DNA of 64,000 nucleotides, taken from Branchinecta lynchi. Its lineage: Eukaryota; Arthropoda; Branchiopoda; Anostraca; Branchinectidae. A program made the position numbers and the translations under genes. Position 1 is the stretch's first letter, and each line of letters begins with the position of its first letter. Below the pieces are notes generated by a model. That model saw only the letters and a list, made by a program, of their open reading frames with translations. It had not been told where the DNA came from and made no database searches. This document shows, piece by piece, positions 1-9,508 of this stretch. The DNA lies in assembly GCA_023053575.1 (NCBI GenBank), contig JAKZAP010000020.1, forward strand, positions 14,503,998-14,567,997, given 5' to 3'.

Positions 1-171
1 AAGCATTTGACACTGTTGTCCATTCACAAGCTCTACTGTCACTGTATCAGCTTGGTGTAAACATTTCAATTATATCTGTGCTCCGTTTCTGGTATTCAAA
101 TTCGCATGTGAGATTGAAATCTAACGGTCATATTTTCGGGAATATTCCAGTAAAGTTCGGGGTCAGACAAG

Positions 172-700
172 AAGGGCGTCATGACTGGGGGGGAGGGGGT
201 ACGCCCCCCCCCCCCAATGGTGTTGGCCAGTCAGTAAAAAATAACCTATGTTAAATATTCTTTGAGCCCAAGCTGACTTTGAAACATTTATTCAAACAAT
301 GTTTACAACGGATGAGTCAGCTATGATTCTTCATCGCGTCAGGCCTGACGAGGACCCTTGCCAAGAAGGGCCGAAATATCGCTGATGAAGAATCATAGCT
401 GAAGTATCCGTTGTAAACATTGTTTTAATAAATAACCTATGCTCCGCGATTTTCATAAAAACAGTTGATTTTTTTCATGAAAATAGTCATTTTTCTGAAA
501 ATAGTAATTTTTTCTGAAAATTGGTTGATTTTTCTTCAAAATAATCATTTTTTCTGAAAATCAGTGGATTTTTCTGAAAATCAGTCGATTTTGTTGTTGA
601 AGAAGTCGTTTTTTCTGCAGAAAAAGTCGGTAAAAATGTCCAGCCAGTCGGTAAATTCCTCGTCCCTCCCCCCAAAACATTTTGGCTAGTAACGACTCTG
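172..700. mobile_element. hAT-like non-autonomous element with 8-bp TSD
   Basis: The element is flanked by perfect direct repeats CAGACAAG at 164-171 and 701-708. Its left end AAGGGCGTCATGACTGG is an imperfect inverted match to the right end CTAGTAACGACTCTG. G-rich and C-rich runs sit just inside the left end (186-223). The right half is a tandem series of diverged units of the type GAAAATCAGTCGATTTTTCT (about 455-660). An 8-bp duplication with CAGRGGCGTCAC-like ends is typical of the hAT superfamily. It splits a LINE reading frame and itself contains the insertion at 251-430. There is no transposase. Confidence 0.75.
251..430 (+). mobile_element. Small retro-inserted element with hammerhead-like core
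   Basis: The element is flanked by an 11-bp direct repeat AATAACCTATG (240-250 and 431-441). Two 42-nt arms (294-335 and 384-425) are imperfect inverted repeats. The apex (336-383) contains CTGACGA at 345-351, a GGACCC/GGGCC stem with a 10-nt loop, and GAAA at 373-376. That is the order of the conserved strands of a hammerhead ribozyme core (CUGANGA, stem II, GAAA); a GTC triplet precedes it at 338-340. Penelope-like retroelements and retrozymes are known to carry such motifs. The flanking helices do not fold perfectly as typed, so ribozyme activity is an inference. Confidence 0.5.
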
Positions 701-1007
701 CAGACAAGAAGGTGTCCTTTCGCCGTACATCAGTACAGCATCAGTACATATATATATATTGCTTGTATCTTTAGAGTATCTATCAAATATATCAAAATAT
801 ACATTTATCGATAGGAATAAACAACAATTTTTCATTTTCAGAGGTAAAATAGATCAAATGGGTGTGATCTCATACTTGTTACAGGTGTATGGAATTACGA
901 TATAACTTAGCCTAGACCATTTTTTTCGTAATGGGCGGCTACTGGTCATGATTGTACCCTAGTGAATAAATTCACTAAAATGGGTAATTCTAGATAAGAA
1001 AACTCAC

Positions 1008-1245
1008 CATTAGATAGAGTTGAGGTTGGTAGCTCTCCACTCTGCCCCATAGGTTGCAAAGTAAGGAAGACCCTTCCAAGAAGGCCTGTCCGTCTCTCAC
1101 TGACAGTCAATTTGGTAACAGCTATCCCATTTTTCTGCAACTCACGCAGGCTGCTGGTTGATCTTATTTTCTTTGCTTCCTCTATTTCAGCATCTTTCTC
1201 CAGCTGAAGTAGCCGTAACTGTTTTTCTATAAAGGCTTCGCACAT
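1008..1245 (-). CDS. IGHMBP2: IGHMBP2/SMUBP-2-like helicase, first coding exon (partial gene)
   Basis: The reading frame starts at an ATG (1245-1243) and runs 79 codons to a splice donor: the exon ends ...CTAATG and GTGAGT follows, in phase 1. The sequence resembles the N-terminus of SMUBP-2: an EKQLRLLQLEKDAEIEE-type helix, then an LRELQKNGIAVTKLTV-like stretch, then RRTGLLGRV. In the family this region precedes an Upf1-like superfamily 1 helicase domain; IGHMBP2 is a ribosome- and tRNA-associated 5'-3' helicase. The helicase motifs must lie in later exons outside the left edge. It is divergent from HOP2, with 158 bp between the two start codons. Recognition rests on N-terminal similarity only. 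Confidence 0.75.
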
Positions 1246-1403
1246 TTTGGTGAGTTTTCAAAATTTCCCGCTGTGCCAAGCAAGGATGGGTCAAGGATCA
1301 TATGTTTCTTCTTCGACGATTTGTTACCTCTGTGGCTAATCATGTCTCTTCTACTGTTCGCGGCATTTTTGAAAGTGCTCTAACGTGGCAATCCTACTTT
1401 ATC
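1246..1403. promoter_or_regulatory. Probable shared (bidirectional) promoter, IGHMBP2-like / HOP2
   Basis: The interval between the two divergent start codons is 158 bp, so both 5' untranslated regions and core promoters must overlap unless 5' introns exist. No TATA box in good position was seen. An in-frame upstream ATG at 1302 would extend HOP2 by 34 residues, but homology starts at the ATG at 1404. Confidence 0.5.
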
Positions 1404-1553
1404 ATGAGTAAGAAGGAAGTATCTGCAGTTGATGGTGTTTTGAAGTATCTAAATACACAGAATAGACCATACAGCGTCAACGATATGGTTCAGAACTTGC
1501 ATAAAGAATTTGGGAAAACAGCAATTCAGAAGGCAGTGGATTTGCTTGTTTTA
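1404..1553 (+). CDS. PSMC3IP: HOP2/PSMC3IP exon 1
   Basis: HOP2 acts with MND1 as a heterodimer that stimulates RAD51 and DMC1 strand invasion during meiosis. This exon encodes residues 1-50, starting MSKKE, and corresponds to the N-terminal winged-helix DNA-binding domain (motif LNTQNRPYSVNDMVQNL, then KTAIQKAVDLL). The start at 1404 was chosen because the family begins with MSK at this point. The exon ends at 1553 before the donor GTGAGT in phase 0. The open frame continues past the donor to 1664, but that read-through lacks family similarity. The exon joins those at 3131 and 5196 into a 210-residue protein, close to the roughly 217 residues of vertebrate proteins. Confidence 0.88.
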
Positions 1554-1796
1554 GTGAGTTTTTCCTTTTGCAAGTTGGGATTTTGGCCAGGAAAGAGAAA
1601 AGATGTTTATGTAAATGATAAAATTCATGTTATGCTCGGTGTCAAAGTTAGAAAGAGTTCTTGAAATGACGTAGAGTGTCAGTGGGATACTGTGGGCTAG
1701 TATACAGAGTAATAGAAAATCTTGAGACCTGACTGTTTTGTCTTGAGACCTGACTTTGTTTTGTCAGAATTATTTTATTATGCAGTGGAGTAGCCT

Positions 1797-2120
1797 CAGT
1801 CAGCCACAAATCCCTGATTTTTGGATACCCTATGCCAAACGCTGGATATATCTAGTGTTTGGTATAGCCTATGCCCAACGCTGGATACCCTATGCCAAAC
1901 GCTAGATACCTGTTGGTACCCTAACCCTGACCTACAACACTATAGGTGAATCCTGATTGGTTGATTTCTGAGCTTCACTCAAATCATCAATATTTTATTG
2001 GGTTAGAGTATCTAGCATTTGGCATAGTGTATCCAGCGTTAGGCACAGGGTATGCCAAACGCTAGATATACCCAGCGTTTGGCATAGGGTATCCAAAAAT
2101 CAGGGGTTTCTGGTAGACTG
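1797..2120. mobile_element. hAT-type MITE with internal inverted tandem repeats, HOP2 intron 1
   Basis: Perfect 8-bp duplications AGTAGCCT lie at 1789-1796 and 2121-2128. The ends are inverted repeats beginning CAGTC (left CAGTCAGCCACAAATCCC; right, complemented, CAGTCTACCAGAAACCCC). The arms continue inward as several copies of a TATGCCAAACGCTRGATA unit in opposite orientations on the two sides, so the whole element can fold back. Size is 324 bp with no coding capacity. The 8-bp TSD and CA-start support a hAT assignment. Confidence 0.85.
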
Positions 2121-2369
2121 AGTAGCCTAGGCCAGAAATTCTGGCTGAAAGTGAAACTCAGGTCGCAAGTGACCCATTGACTGTTGACAATGATTCGATT
2201 AGGAAATAGAGACAATCTGACAATGGCACTCTTACAATCTCCCACCAGTTCCGAACAGAATTGATGAAAATATCACTCTATAAACACAGTTGGTGAAAAT
2301 ATAACTCATTCTACCAAATTTTATTCAGATTTAACCAACTTAAAAGCTGTGCAATCTTCCTAGCCTATC

Positions 2370-2960
2370 AGTTACAGGTAGCTGGACAGCTGTTTCAGGT
2401 GAGCTTTTCTCATTACATCATTCAAATCAACACTCATAGAGTCAGATGCTTCCAGGCCTTGCCTTGTCCAAGCTGGCAGTCTTGGACAAAGTCTGTATTT
2501 TTCTCTTTGTTTTATTCTACAATGTATACACAATAGCGATCCAGTATTTCCTGTTATTGTATTACATATTCCTAGGTTTCCAGTTCCAGTAACATCGTGG
2601 ATGATTCCCCGGATTTCATCATTTTTCATAGCAACTAACCTTCTTGTTGGTGCTGCATTGTATGATTTGTATGTGGGTAATAAACTTTGCATTGAATCCA
2701 CTCGTTTTTATATGTTTTATCTACCTTTCTATTCTTCCAGTCCTGGCTTTCTGTTTTCCACCTATTCTTTGAGATAGGAATAAAAGGTTCAGGTCCAACT
2801 ATAACCATCTTGGTAGCTTCTTTAGCTTATGCATAAGCTTCATTGCTTCCTGGAATACCAGGGTGTTCTGGGACCCACATCAATGTGATTTGACTCAATC
2901 CTTTGCCAATGCATAGTCTTGTTAAATGGTTTCACAAACCCATATTTGTTTGAAGATGGA
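2370..2960 (-). pseudogene. LINE C-terminal relic with RNase H-like and zinc-knuckle sequence
   Basis: Read on the minus strand, about 2900 to 2830 gives the motif WVPEHPGIPGSNEAYA followed by a stop and AKEATK. It matches the WVPGHxGIxGNExADxxAK signature of LINE-encoded RNase H. Further downstream (about 2590-2500) a GNLGIC...LCIHC-like stretch resembles the region after RNase H in I- and R1-type LINEs. Stops and frame shifts show that it is dead. It lies in HOP2 intron 1 in antisense orientation. Confidence 0.6.
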
Positions 2961-3130
2961 TAGTAAAGATTTTTGTTTTTTTAGGGTAATATACTTTTCA
3001 TTTTTGTTTACTGAATCCACTCTTTGAGTTTGATTGTAATTCAACTGCTTTAACACCGTTTTGCATTTGAAGATGTAGGAATAAATTCCCACAGGTCCAG
3101 CTCCTAACGCTCACACATAGTTCTTTTCAG

Positions 3131-3358
3131 GACAAAAAGATCAAAGAAAAGACATATGGCAAACAAAAAGTGTATTGTGCAGACCAGAGCCAGTTCCCAA
3201 CCATAGATGAAAAAGAATTGCAGGAAATGGAAGCACAAATTGTAAAATTAACTCAAGAATTAAAGTCGGCTGGAGATCAAGTTAGGTTTCATGAAGCTCA
3301 GTTGAAAGATATCAGCTCTTCCTTGACCACGGGTGAGGCCAAGAAGCAATTAGAAGAG
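3131..3358 (+). CDS. PSMC3IP: HOP2/PSMC3IP exon 2
   Basis: The exon begins directly after the acceptor TTCTTTTCAG and ends before the donor GTAAGG, phase 0 on both sides, encoding residues 51-126. It contains the family signature KIKEKTYGKQKVYCADQSQF, closing the winged-helix domain. A heptad-rich stretch (MEAQIVKLTQELKSAGDQV) and the LKDISSSLTT segment follow, forming the coiled coil used for pairing with MND1. The upstream intron is about 1.6 kb and carries a hAT MITE and a LINE relic. Confidence 0.9.
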
Positions 3359-3554
3359 GTAAGGACTTTCATCATCTGTTTACTCCCTGCAGAACAATAT
3401 GAATAAGTTTAGATACCATGCTCCTCAGTCTCATTTCCAGCCCTGTTAGCAAACCCTGCTGGATCTGGAGATGTGCAGGCCAAGGTAATTCATAACATCT
3501 TGGCTAGTTGGTAAAGATATAGGACGAAAATATCGGGGGGAAATTTTGCTTTAA

Positions 3555-3935
3555 AGGACACCTGAACAATGAAACCATACTTGAACACACTATGGAGAAT
3601 GCATTTACAGACATGGCCACGGAGAGCATTTTTCTCCTGATCGTGACGTTTTGAAAATAGGGATGTTCGTTTCTCCAAGACAAAAAGCGCCATTCATTCA
3701 AATCTTGTACAGCGCTGGCCGGATAGTATTGGAATTTCTTCTAGATATACGTTGGAAGGGTTTATTGGAGACATTTGTTAATTTCTAAATTGTTCGGTAC
3801 TGAAATAAGGTCAGATTGAAAATGGAGCAAAAATCATAGCTTGGAAACACTATTTCGTATTTGGATTGGGTTTTCTGCAGGCAATGTTAACGGACATCAT
3901 ACAGATAGGGATGATACTCTTCATTCAGTTGTCCT
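3555..3935. mobile_element. TTAA-flanked MITE (piggyBac/Kolobok-like), HOP2 intron 2
   Basis: The ends are inverted repeats (left AGGACACCTGAACAATG; right, complemented, AGGACAACTGAATGAAG). They are flanked on both sides by TTAA (3551-3554 and 3936-3939), the target duplicated by piggyBac and Kolobok transposases. Length is 381 bp with no transposase. Confidence 0.75.
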
Positions 3936-4770
3936 TTAAGGAGGAAAGAATTCAGAGCAATTCTTTCCCACTTGCTCCAGGCCAAAAAGACATCGCACTT
4001 CCCTAATTTGGACTAGAAGCTGCTGGTAAGTTATTCGTGCCTCAAATTAAGGGTCGCGCTGATGTGTGAGTGAGAATAGGTTTTGGATTTTATGGCTTTG
4101 TTCTTAGTGTGTTTGTGGTTGGTTATCAGATGACAAGAGAGTTGACAGTCGGGCCATTAGGGACTGGTTAAAGTAGAACTGTCAATGTTTGAAACAACCA
4201 GAATCTACGAGCATGGATAATTGTGTCTTGAGACTTGCTTGAGAACAGCCCAAACTTGGCGGAGATTCTAATTACGCGACGTGTGTTACCGGTGTTACGT
4301 ACTTCGCGAAAAGCAAATAAATGTATTCTGTTGGATACACTCCAGGTGTGAATTTCACGATTAGGATTGTATTTTCTTGGCATTTGGCTCCTTATTACTT
4401 CCGTTAATAGTAGGATCTACGAAGTTTGTTTTGTCTTTTAGTATCTGAGATAAACCGTCCATTCATGCATTTTGGAGTTTAGTAGGCCTGTGTTTATTTT
4501 GAATCTCACCTGTTGGTGGGGCTATGCAAAATTGCGTGACATTTTACAACCCCCATAGATACCGCCAGTTTTTTTTTAGGAATATTTCAACAGCCATTTG
4601 AGAGACAGTTTTGTTAAACACACGTGAAGAAATCACAAGAGAACAGTGTCGGGGCACAAGTATTTCATATCTTTTTGTTTTAAACGAGCGAAGCCTATCA
4701 CAGCCCTTTGGCTACTTTCTATACCTTGTCAGTAGCCCTGGATTTCAAAACCCTTCGAGACCAACAATAT

Positions 4771-5075
4771 GAGCGTGTTCCACTCTTCTAACAATAGTAA
4801 ATTTTAGTTACCATTTTCGTTCCAAGCCATTTAAAAGTTACTACGCTGATCGTTCCAACCTTCTCGAAATAGTAACTAATAGTAACTATTTGCTTACCAT
4901 GCTCGGGAGCGTAGTAAGCCTGGTATCTACGCATCTCTGTAACCTGATTAGTCGGATTCGCCCGTGGCATGATATTCTGCTGGAAAATAGATAAATCTTC
5001 CCAACCTTGACGGCAAAAAGCCAAAACTCGTGACGTCATGTGTAGTAACTATGGTAAGTAGGATGGAACACGCTC
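4771..5075. mobile_element. Small inverted-repeat element with 3-bp TSD, HOP2 intron 2
   Basis: The ends GAGCGTGTTCCACTC and (complemented) GAGCGTGTTCCATCC are inverted and are flanked by TAT at 4768-4770 and 5076-5078. The interior has several AGTAACTA words. It ends 120 bp before HOP2 exon 3. A 3-bp duplication fits PIF/Harbinger-type elements, but the site is short enough to be chance. Confidence 0.6.
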
Positions 5076-5195
5076 TATGACACTTCAAATTCACGGAAGG
5101 AGAGAGCCTGTTGAAGGCAGACATAGAACCGACGTACCCCGGATACAGCTAGTTGCCCATTCGTGATGTAAAAATAAAGATGAAACTGTCCCCAG

Positions 5196-5450
5196 GTCGC
5201 CACTGAGGTTAAACGTCTTGAGAAAAAGCTGAAGGAGCTCTCGGAAACTCAAGTTCAGATCCCGAAAGAAGATCAGGAGCGCATACAGAAAGAAAATGTT
5301 ACTGCTGTCAAAGAATGGAGGAAAAGAAAGAGAATGTGTATGGAGATGGCGAACTCGATCCTGGAAAATTATCCAAAACCCAAAAAGACACTTTTAGAGG
5401 AAATGGGTATTGATGACGACGAAGAATATGGGGTAGCTCTACCCAGGTGA
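5196..5450 (+). CDS. PSMC3IP: HOP2/PSMC3IP exon 3 (terminal)
   Basis: The exon follows a CTGTCCCCAG acceptor in phase 0 and ends at TGA 5448-5450, encoding residues 127-210. It begins with the second coiled-coil segment (KRLEKKLKELSETQ). It continues with the highly conserved basic stretch KEWRKRKRM and the C-terminal tail NSILENYPKPKKTLLEEMGI, which in the family contributes to DNA binding and recombinase stimulation. No clear AATAAA was seen in the next 150 bp, so the 3' end is undefined. Confidence 0.9.
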   Translation, partial: VATEVKRLEKKLKELSETQVQIPKEDQERIQKENVTAVKEWRKRKRMCMEMANSILENYPKPKKTLLEEMGIDDDEEYGVALPR

Positions 5451-5882
5451 AAAATCGGGTACCTCTTCATAACGTAAGCTATTTTGTGTAATTTTTTAAC
5501 GTAATTTCTGCGGTCTATCGAAGCTGTTTCAAACGTTTCAGTGGGGATTAATGTCTCGCACTGCGGAGACAAGGGTCCGTTGCCACACTTGGATCACAGG
5601 GCTGGTAACTACACAGGCTTGTAGTGGATTTTTGGACCTGTCTTACCTATAATACTAACGCAACCTACTTTCATAGTTCACTCCATATATTTCTAAACCC
5701 GGATACCCCAATTTCGTACGTTACATCCTAACCCCTCTAACGAAACGACGCTGATTTTCTCACTTGCCCTCTTTTGCTACCTTCGATGTGGATCACGCTG
5801 TCGACGGTTGTCTGCTAGAAGTTTTTCCATCAGAAACACCGGTTATGTAAATCGCTTCCCTGTTTTCGATATAAGTCAACGG

Positions 5883-7849
5883 CAGGGGCGTCACTAGCCT
5901 TTTACCTTTGGGGGGGGGGACGTCCGGTTTGTGCCGACGGACTAAAAAATTTGCCGACAAAAAACGCCGTTGCCGCTTCGCGGCAACGGCGTACATTTTC
6001 CGCCAGCACAGAATAGAATCGGAATAGAATGCATCAGTTGAGATTATTCCTTTGATGTAATTTCGTATTTTAAGTTCACATATTTGGCTTTTCATTTTAG
6101 CCTTCGCTAAAAAGCGAAGCTTCCAACGACTGTACCAAGAACAAGTTAAATTGAGCGCCGCAGGCGAAATTTTTTAAATCTTCCTTTTTTTCTGGAAAAA
6201 TTTAACTATACCTACCATACAAGTTCTAGCTTTTAACGTGTTTCAGCGAATTTCAATCCTAAAACGACAAGCTAAATGAAACACTGTTCTTCTCAATAAA
6301 GAATACTACAAAATGCGCCACAGGCGAAATTTTGTGTGAATTAACTGTAACAACGCATCAATTGAGGTTATTCCTTTGGTATAATCTCGTATTTTAAAGT
6401 TCACACGTTCGTCTTTTCATTTGAACTTTCGCTGGAAATCAAAGCTTCCAACGACTGTACCAAGGAAAGTTAAACCAAGCGCCGAAGGCGAAATTTTTTT
6501 AATTTTTTTTTTTGCGGAAAATTCAGCTATAGTACCATACAAATTCCGGCTTTTAACGTGTTTCAAACCCCAAGAATTTCTATCGTAAAAGGAAAACTAA
6601 ATGATACACCATTCTTCAAAATAGGGAATACTACAAAATGCGCCAGGCGAAATTTTGTGTAAAACTTACTGTAATGCATCAGTTGACATAGTTCCTTTGA
6701 TGTAAATACATATATTTAATTTCACATATTCGGCTTTTCGTTTCAACTTTTGCTAAGAAGCGAAGCTTCCAACGACTGTACCCAGAACAAGTTGAACTAA
6801 GCAACGCCGGCGAATTTTTTTTATCTGTATTTTTCCGGAAAAGTTTGCGACCGGCAAATGTTTGCAGAATTTGATTTCTTACGTATAGAACACTCGGTGT
6901 GCGGACAAGAACACCGACGCCCGACAAAAGCATTCAGAATTAGAATTCTTCTGTGTTTTGCCCGACAAGATTGTAAAGAACGTGTAAATAGAAGCCGATG
7001 GACCGACGAGACTTGAAATTTCGGCATGGGCCCGATAAAAAGTTACAGAATTTTTTATTTTTTTTATTTTTTTTTAAAGAACCCGATGTGCCGACGAGAA
7101 TACCGACGCCCGACAAAACCATCAAGCATTTGATTTGTTCTGTGTTTTGCTCGTCTAGACTGTACAGAACTTGATTCATACGTGTAGAAATAACCCCTTG
7201 TGCCAATGAAACTTAAACTTCCTGGGTGCGCCCGACAAAGTTTGCAAAATTTGGTTTCTTACGTATAAGTAGAACCCGATATGCCGACGAGTCGACCGAC
7301 GCCCGACAAAAGCATAAAAAAATATTTCTTCTGGATTTCTTTTCTATAAAAAGAACCCGATGTGCCGACGAACCGAGGCACGACAGAATCTTGCAGAATT
7401 CGATTTCTCCAGTGCTTTGCCTGACAAATGTTTGCAGGATTTCATTTCTTGCGTATAAAAAGAACCCGATGTGCCGACGAGTCGACCGATGCCCGACAAA
7501 AACTTAATTTGTTTTTATTTCTTCTGGATTCCTTCTGTATAAAAAGAACCCGATGTGCCGACGAGAATACCGAGGCACGACAAAAGCATGCAGAATTCGA
7601 TTTCTTCAATGTTTTGCCCGACAAACGTTTGCAGGATTTCATTTCTTGCATATAAAAACTCCCGATGTGCCGACGGATCTACCGATGCCTGATAAAAAGC
7701 ATACAAAATATTATTTTTTCTATGTTTGCCGGCGCTTCGCGCCGACAAACAGGTGAACTTTCGCCGGGCTTCGCCCGACGAAAGTACTTTCTCAGGACCT
7801 TTAGGGGGTGGGAGTCCCCCCCTCCCCCCCCCCCATAGTGACGCTCCTG
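5883..7849. mobile_element. Large non-autonomous hAT element with two internal tandem arrays
   Basis: Perfect 8-bp duplications GTCAACGG lie at 5875-5882 and 7850-7857. The ends are CAGGGGCGTCACTAG and, complemented, CAGGAGCGTCACTA. A G run (from 5911) and C runs (7816-7834) lie just inside the ends. The first array (about 6030-6840) has a period near 323 bp and includes GCGCCRCAGGCGAAATTTT. The second (about 6850-7700) repeats CCCGATGTGCCGACGAG and GCCCGACAAAAGCAT. Three strong hairpins with a TTC loop stand near the ends (5965-5991, 7730-7744, 7057-like position 7757-7785). The short open frames here are repeat translations, not genes. It lies between HOP2 and the reductase. Confidence 0.85.
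6030..6840. repeat. Tandem array, unit about 323 bp
   Basis: The word GCATCARTTGA followed by TTCCTTTGRT recurs at about 6031, 6354 and 6677, giving a unit of 323 bp in roughly 2.5 copies. Each unit holds AAGCGAAGCTTCCAACGACTGTACC and a GGCGAAATTTT block. Related GGCGAAATTTT blocks recur inside the element at 52452-54968. Confidence 0.75.
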
Positions 7850-7857
7850 GTCAACGG

Positions 7858-8415
7858 GTCTCGGAAAAGGCTCAAAACAGCCAAAATCGTGGGTTATTTG
7901 TTGAAAACACAGCCTAGTATTAAAGTATCCAAATATTTTAAAATACTGTAAGTTGAGCAGTAAATTGTGCGAGGGGTCCTTGAAGGCACAATTCTTACTA
8001 GAAATGATGTTTTCACGATGAAATGGCTTAGAAATATTCTCCATATGTAATTAGCGATTTTCTTGTTACCGCTTGTCGACTCTGTCCAGCCTTCACGCAC
8101 TGCGACGTGCCGTTTGGACGCAAAAAATGTGAAAACTGAAATTCCATGGTTTACAAGTGGGAAAACCAAGCAAAACAAAAGAAGTCTAAGTCTCCCCAAG
8201 TGAAAACTTACGCCTGAAACCTGAAATAGTTGTTGGCGAACCTTGAAGCTTAAGGCGAAGTTTGCGTTGCGTCACTGGCAAATTCGGCTCTCCCCCCAAA
8301 GCGCTGAAAAGTCGTGGATACGAAACGAAAAAATGTCGAAAAACGTCCGAAGCTGATAGTTCCATAAGAGAGCTAAGGATAATATTAAAAGCAGAATAAG
8401 CAAGAGGGTAGGCTA
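7858..8415. other. Intergenic, nothing recognised
   Basis: No open frame with family similarity, no inverted-repeat ends and no tandem array were seen in this stretch between the hAT element and a TA-flanked MITE. Confidence 0.5.
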
Positions 8416-8585
8416 CACTGTAAAAAGTTTCTCCGAGTAAGGATTAAAGTTAACTGCAGTATTTGCTACTGGGGTTAATCCTATCTCTACTGAGATAAGA
8501 TTAATCCGAATTAGAGATAATATTATCTTAAAAGAGACAAGATTAATCCCAGTAGCACATACTGCAAGATTTTTTTTTTACAGTG
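8416..8585. mobile_element. TA-flanked MITE, copy 1
   Basis: The ends CACTGTAAAAA and TTTTTACAGTG are inverted and flanked by TA on both sides (8414-8415, 8586-8587), as for Tc1/mariner-type insertions. The interior carries inverted blocks (GCAGTATTTGCTACTGG against CCAGTAGCACATACTGC, and GATTAATCC words). Related copies lie at about 11055-11205 and at 16520-16687. Confidence 0.8.
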
Positions 8586-9042
8586 TACTCTCTTACTATT
8601 TTCATGTAAATAATTTGAAAACTAGCCGAGCTGAGCTGAGCGAACCTTAAGTAACCTGAGTGAACGCTGAGTGAAGTATCGATTTGGTGTCACAAAAGCC
8701 GCTATACTTTCGGTCTCCCCGAAAACATATTTCACAAGTTTCATAAAAGGGGACGTAAATGTACGCAAATCAAAGGCCGAGTCTGGCCTTCTCTTGATTC
8801 GCTTTTGAGAAAGGAAAGGGAGAATCTGCTGAGCGCAAGAATAAACGGAAAATTATTGCGCCTTTACAAGGTCTCGCTGACTTGCCAACTCACTTTCCAA
8901 TCCTCTTGATGACTAACTCTTCTTGATGATGAAAAATTGCCCTGTACCTAAGCGGAAGAGCCAGAAGCGGTATCACAGCTGCTCCTAAACATCGCCTTGA
9001 TTGGTTAACACAGGATTGAGTTGTTGAGTTTGAATCGTTAGT

Positions 9043-9508
9043 GCTACGTTTTCTCGTTCTTCCCGAGGATCACTGGCGTGTTTTGGGCTTAGTCATAAGG
9101 CTTACTCCCGCCGTTCCCCGCGGACTCCACTTGAGGAGTCCCCGCGTTTTTGTTTGTCCGGGGGACTCACTCCCCGTATTCTCGCGAGTCCCCAGCGGAC
9201 GGGGAATGCTCCGATTATCATCACCATCATCAAAAAGGACTCCCTTTCAGACTCGGAGGGGAATCAATTTTTGCTGGTGTTGGTGCAATGTAAAGTTAAT
9301 TAAAAATAATCAGAATAAACAAAACCAAAAATAAATTGGCTCCAGATTAATTTCGTCAACTGCATATTTATTTGTCGAACAAAATCCATGTTGGAAGCAT
9401 TCCCCGTGTTCTGTTTCTCCCCGCGAAGTCCGCCTGGAGTGACTCCCTCTATTCTCGCCGTTCCCTTTGATTCCCCGAGGAGTCCTCGTGGAACGGCGAG
9501 AATACGAC
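9043..9508. mobile_element. R4 family inverted-repeat element, copy 1
   Basis: The ends CGTTTTCTCG and CGAGAATACG are inverted. The element is rich in GGGGACTC and CCGTTCCCC blocks and contains an AT-rich centre (TTAATTAAAAATAATCAGAATAAAC). The same organisation recurs at 37917-38325 and 56495-56898, so this is a family; no coding sequence is present. No clean target duplication was seen for this copy. Confidence 0.65.

Larger units (their letters stand above)
3..735 (+). pseudogene. LINE reverse-transcriptase fragment, interrupted by a hAT-like insertion
   Basis: Frame 3 from position 3 to 171 reads as part of a LINE reverse transcriptase: it opens with AFDTVVH and ends with FGVRQE. The frame resumes after the inserted element at 709 as GVLSPY, completing the family motif GVRQG-x-LSP. 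The similarity fades near 735 in a TA-rich stretch. The fragment starts at the window edge, so its upstream length is unknown. It lies on the strand opposite to the helicase exon at 1008-1245, probably inside that gene's first intron. The clade is not resolved; a Jockey/CR1-like origin is a guess. Confidence 0.75.

Noticed and set aside
1302..1403. Upstream in-frame ATG for HOP2
   Set aside because: The extra 34 residues do not match the family, which starts at MSK (1404).
3441..3484. Candidate mini-exon between HOP2 exons 2 and 3
   Set aside because: It has an acceptor and a donor, but its length breaks the frame and the only in-phase reading hits a stop; exons 2 and 3 join well without it.
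7226..7756. Several overlapping frames of 65-95 codons with KRTRCADESTDARQK-type repeats
   Set aside because: They are translations, on both strands, of the tandem array within the hAT element.
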